From Eubacterium sp. (GTDB lineage: Bacteria > Bacillota > Clostridia > Oscillospirales > Acutalibacteraceae), in assembly GCA_029059925.1 (NCBI GenBank), contig JAIDVA010000319.1, positions 1 to 8,105 on the forward strand: a stretch of 8,105 bases of DNA, written 5' to 3'. The notes beneath the pieces were generated by a model. The model was not told the DNA's origin, did no database searches, and saw nothing but the letters and a program-made list of their open reading frames with translations. Both the position numbers and the translations under genes were made by a program. Positions 5,933 to 8,105 of this stretch are shown one piece after another (the stretch's first letter is position 1; every line of letters begins with the position of its first letter).

Positions 5933-7006
5933 TTATAAAGCACCTCCTATTAACTGTAGAATTATCCAGGCAGCTATTCCGATAGCACCGCTTATCGCAA
6001 AGTCTCTGAAAAACAGTTTTGTTTTTTTCTTAGGATCACTCGGAAGCTTGCCTACAATTTTTCCTGTCTGTCCGTTGATTGCAAATCTGTAATTCGTACC
6101 CTTGAAATCAGTGTTAAGCAGCCAGACAGGACAAAGGGTATAATAAGGAGCTCTTGTCTGTGCAAATGAAATATTTGAACTCATTTTGTGTTTTATATCA
6201 TATCCTGCTACCGTATTATCCATTGGAACTCGGCTGCCGTCTTCAATACGATGCTTTACTCTCATTTCAAGATCTCTGCTCGATTCGTCATATTTATCAG
6301 CAGCAAATCCCGATAAATAGGATGTATCAAATTTTTTTGCTTCATTAAAATTAAATGGCTCAATAGAATCCATCATTTTATCATCCATCTTTTTTGAAGC
6401 ATCAGCAGGGACATTTTTGAACTGTAAAACCCCTTTTCTCATAACATCATATACAGCGGAATCGGTTACCTCATAATATCCGTCCCTTGCCTGTCTGCGA
6501 TGTGTTGAATTCCTTCTGCATTCGTAATTTGCACAAATAGTTGCTGCAACATTATAAATCCAATAGGGGACATATATACCTTTTATTTCATCAAGGTGGT
6601 TTTCATCCTTGAAGTTGTCAGGTAAATATGGTTTATCCTTATAGTGCTCAAGAAGGAGCTTTTTTGCCTCCTCCTTTGATATCTTAAAAGGTATGATTTG
6701 TTCAGGTGCAAAATGACCTGTAACATTTTCTGACAGAATGATTGGATTGTCACAGAACGGGCAGGCAGTAGCACTTGTGTTTTCCTCCGTTACGATTTCA
6801 CCGCCGCAGGACTGACAGATATATGTTTTTAAATCTGTATGATTTTCTTCGTTTTGTACAGGCTCTGACTTTTCTTCCTTTTCAATAATTGCCTCGTCAG
6901 TTTCAAACTCACTGTCACAAAACGGGCATTTCATTTTTTGCGCTTCACTGCTGAATTCTACGCGTCCGCCGCAATGAGGGCATTTATATTGTATAATACT
7001 GGACAT
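5933..7006 (-). CDS. Double zinc-ribbon protein with C-terminal membrane anchor (YdjG-like)
   Basis: 357 residues. Two zinc ribbons are visible at the N-terminus: CPHC at 9-12 paired with CPFC at 27-30, and CQSC at 64-67 paired with CPFC at 82-85. An acidic linker (38-58) separates them. The middle (about 95-320) is a conserved but catalytically unassigned domain with PYWIYNV at 147-153 and PVWLLNT at 293-299. After a KKKTK patch (326-330), a single hydrophobic helix (about 335-353) ends the protein, so it should be tail-anchored with its ribbons in the cytoplasm. Homologues are sometimes named as PriA helicase-like, but no helicase motif is present. AGAGGAG at 7018-7012 precedes the ATG; the upstream SPFH gene ends 27 bases away. 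Its last codons (I-G-G) encode the next gene's Shine-Dalgarno. By family memory it matches B. subtilis YdjG, which helps hold the SPFH partner at the membrane. Confidence 0.85.
   Translation of the reverse strand: MSSIIQYKCPHCGGRVEFSSEAQKMKCPFCDSEFETDEAIIEKEEKSEPVQNEENHTDLKTYICQSCGGEIVTEENTSATACPFCDNPIILSENVTGHFAPEQIIPFKISKEEAKKLLLEHYKDKPYLPDNFKDENHLDEIKGIYVPYWIYNVAATICANYECRRNSTHRRQARDGYYEVTDSAVYDVMRKGVLQFKNVPADASKKMDDKMMDSIEPFNFNEAKKFDTSYLSGFAADKYDESSRDLEMRVKHRIEDGSRVPMDNTVAGYDIKHKMSSNISFAQTRAPYYTLCPVWLLNTDFKGTNYRFAINGQTGKIVGKLPSDPKKKTKLFFRDFAISGAIGIAAWIILQLIGGAL
5943..5948 (-). promoter_or_regulatory. Ribosome-binding site inside the upstream gene's last codons
   Basis: Read on the minus strand this is AGGAGG, 11 bases before the ATG at 5931. 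It lies within the Ile-Gly-Gly codons at the end of the zinc-ribbon gene, which stops at 5933. The junction reads TAA-T-ATG, an arrangement that favours reinitiation or coupled translation. The site also overlaps the region just before GTG 5943, making that alternative start unlikely. Confidence 0.75.
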
Positions 7007-7011
7007 ATTTT

Positions 7012-7018
7012 CTCCTCT
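7012..7018 (-). promoter_or_regulatory. Ribosome-binding site of the double zinc-ribbon gene
   Basis: Minus-strand AGAGGAG ends five bases before ATG 7006-7004, a slightly short but workable spacing. It occupies the 27-base gap after the SPFH stop codon. That gap has no promoter or hairpin, which supports co-transcription. Confidence 0.75.
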
Positions 7019-7033
7019 GTAAATTGTTTACGG

Positions 7034-8105
7034 TTATTTATTTGTTATGTCATCACTATCGAATTTGTCGCCGCATTCGGGGCAGAATTTTGGTGGATTC
7101 TTAGGATCCTCAGGTTCCCAACCACATTTATCGCATTTGTATAAAAGCTCACCGGCAGGTTTTTCTTTACCACATTCACTGCAGAATCTGCCTTTGTTCA
7201 TTGTTCCGCAGGAGCAGCTCCAGCCATCGGCGGGCTTTGGCTTGCCGCAATGAGGACAGAATTTACCGCTGTTCTGATTGCCGCACTCACAAGTCCATAA
7301 AGCATTTGCTTGTGGCTGTGCTTGCTGATTATTCTGCTGACCCATTGCAAAAAGATTCTGTGCATTCATACCACCGGCATTTTGTGCAAATCCCATACCT
7401 ACAAAACCATTCATTGCACCATTCGGATTTGAAGCTGCGGATTTCATAGCATCTGCCTGTGCCCCTGCAAGAGTAGCTGCTGCCATGGTCGGGTCGCGCA
7501 TAATTGCATTTTTCTGTGCCTGCTTAATAAGCTGTGCGTCCTCATCAGGCAGAGTAACGGAATTCATTGCAATTGAAATTACGGAAAGTCCTCTTGTCTC
7601 TCCCCATTTTTTCATAAGCTTTTCATTTACCGCATCTGAAAGCTCGTCAACATGCGCAGGAATGGCATTTGGTCTTATTTCCAGCTCCGAAATTTTTGCC
7701 AAAGCAGGTTGAAGTGCACTGATAAATTCTGTTTTTAATTGAGAATCAATTTCATTTCTTTCATATGTATCGCTTATATTACCGCAAACATTTGTATAGA
7801 ACAAAAGCGGGTCGGTTATCTTATAGGAATATACACCGTTGCAGCGGATAGAAACATCTATATCAAGACCTATATTTCTGTCAACAACTCGGAAAGGGAT
7901 AGGATTGGCAGAACCGAATTTATTATCCACAATTTCCTTTGTGTTAAAATAATAAACTCTCTGGTCTTTTCCGGGATCTCCGCCATAAGTGAATCTTTTG
8001 CCGACAATTTTGAAGGTGTTTTTCAGTCCCTCGCCGAAGCTGCCGCAGAAAAGGCTAGGTTCGGTTGACATATTATATCTCAGACACATATACACATCTC
8101 CGAGC
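7034..8105 (-). CDS. SPFH-domain protein with three C-terminal zinc ribbons, 5' end outside window (YdjI-like)
   Basis: The frame stays open to the window edge, so this is probably the C-terminal ~356 residues of a longer protein (family usually about 400 or more). Numbered from a GTG at 8095: an SPFH/Band-7 region about 10-185 (STEPSLF at 10-16, GKDQRVYYFNTKEI at 42-55, a helical stretch to 200), an Ala/Met/Asn/Gln-rich linker 203-265, then three ribbons. These are C269-C271/C280-C283, C294-C296/C305-C308 and C321-C324/C338-C341. The first two are near-duplicates of CxCG...GxFCxxCG form. SPFH proteins oligomerise at membranes and organise microdomains; this subgroup (COG4260, YdjI-like) acts with the two proteins encoded downstream. 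No promoter or pspA gene is visible. An ATG at 8089 has a GGAG eight bases before it and could be a real, shorter start, but the open frame and family homology around STEPS argue against it. Confidence 0.88.
   Translation of the reverse strand, partial: LGDVYMCLRYNMSTEPSLFCGSFGEGLKNTFKIVGKRFTYGGDPGKDQRVYYFNTKEIVDNKFGSANPIPFRVVDRNIGLDIDVSIRCNGVYSYKITDPLLFYTNVCGNISDTYERNEIDSQLKTEFISALQPALAKISELEIRPNAIPAHVDELSDAVNEKLMKKWGETRGLSVISIAMNSVTLPDEDAQLIKQAQKNAIMRDPTMAAATLAGAQADAMKSAASNPNGAMNGFVGMGFAQNAGGMNAQNLFAMGQQNNQQAQPQANALWTCECGNQNSGKFCPHCGKPKPADGWSCSCGTMNKGRFCSECGKEKPAGELLYKCDKCGWEPEDPKNPPKFCPECGDKFDSDDITNK

Noticed and set aside
5932..5943. GTG at 5943 as start of the TPM gene
   Set aside because: It directly follows and partly competes with the AGGAGG at 5948-5943. 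ATG 5931 has proper spacing and begins a typical signal peptide (MKKRTQF).
5933..7006. Naming the zinc-ribbon protein a PriA-like helicase, as similar proteins sometimes are
   Set aside because: Only the zinc-ribbon cysteines resemble PriA. No Walker A/B or other helicase motifs are visible, and a membrane anchor ends the protein.
7485..8068. Plus-strand reading frames opposite the SPFH gene
   Set aside because: They are antisense to clear SPFH and linker sequence, lack ribosome-binding sites and show no domain features.

Overview
The window looks like chromosomal DNA of a low-GC Firmicute, probably a gut clostridium of the Ruminococcus/Oscillospiraceae type. The basis is AT-rich intergenic DNA, strong AGGAGG ribosome-binding sites, U-tailed hairpin terminators, an anaerobe-type split biotin carboxyltransferase operon and a BspA-like surface protein. 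Genus is an inference. Seven protein genes fill almost all of the window. I see no tRNA, rRNA, CRISPR array, insertion sequence or phage gene.

Region 1 (about 1-3283, + strand) is a compact three-gene operon. It encodes a crotonase-fold acyl-CoA carboxyltransferase homologue (116-1432), a 125-residue biotin carboxyl carrier protein (1448-1825), and an oxaloacetate decarboxylase alpha / pyruvate carboxylase C-terminal type carboxyltransferase (1839-3236). A rho-independent terminator follows. The set matches the 12S / 1.3S / 5S subunits of a biotin transcarboxylase. No sodium-pump beta subunit, gamma/delta subunit or biotin carboxylase is encoded beside it. The third protein and the carrier keep their key residues. 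The first has lost several glycines of the usual acyl-CoA oxyanion holes, so its substrate, or whether it is catalytic at all, is open.

Region 2 (3321-4949, + strand) is a single gene with its own near-consensus promoter. It encodes a secreted mosaic protein: signal peptide, BspA-type leucine-rich repeats, InlB/Listeria-Bacteroides-type repeats and an unassigned C-terminal beta-rich domain. A 15-bp bidirectional terminator separates it from the convergent minus-strand genes.

Region 3 (4984-8105, - strand) is an operon read leftward. It encodes an SPFH (stomatin/prohibitin) protein with three C-terminal zinc ribbons (its 5' part lies beyond the window edge), a double-zinc-ribbon protein with a C-terminal membrane anchor, and a TPM-domain membrane protein with a signal peptide. 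The last two are separated by one base. From memory, this combination corresponds to ydjI, ydjG and ydjH of the Bacillus subtilis pspA-ydjGHI membrane-stress operon. A pspA gene is not in the window. The likely role is a membrane-associated scaffold or envelope-stress complex, inferred from family and context.
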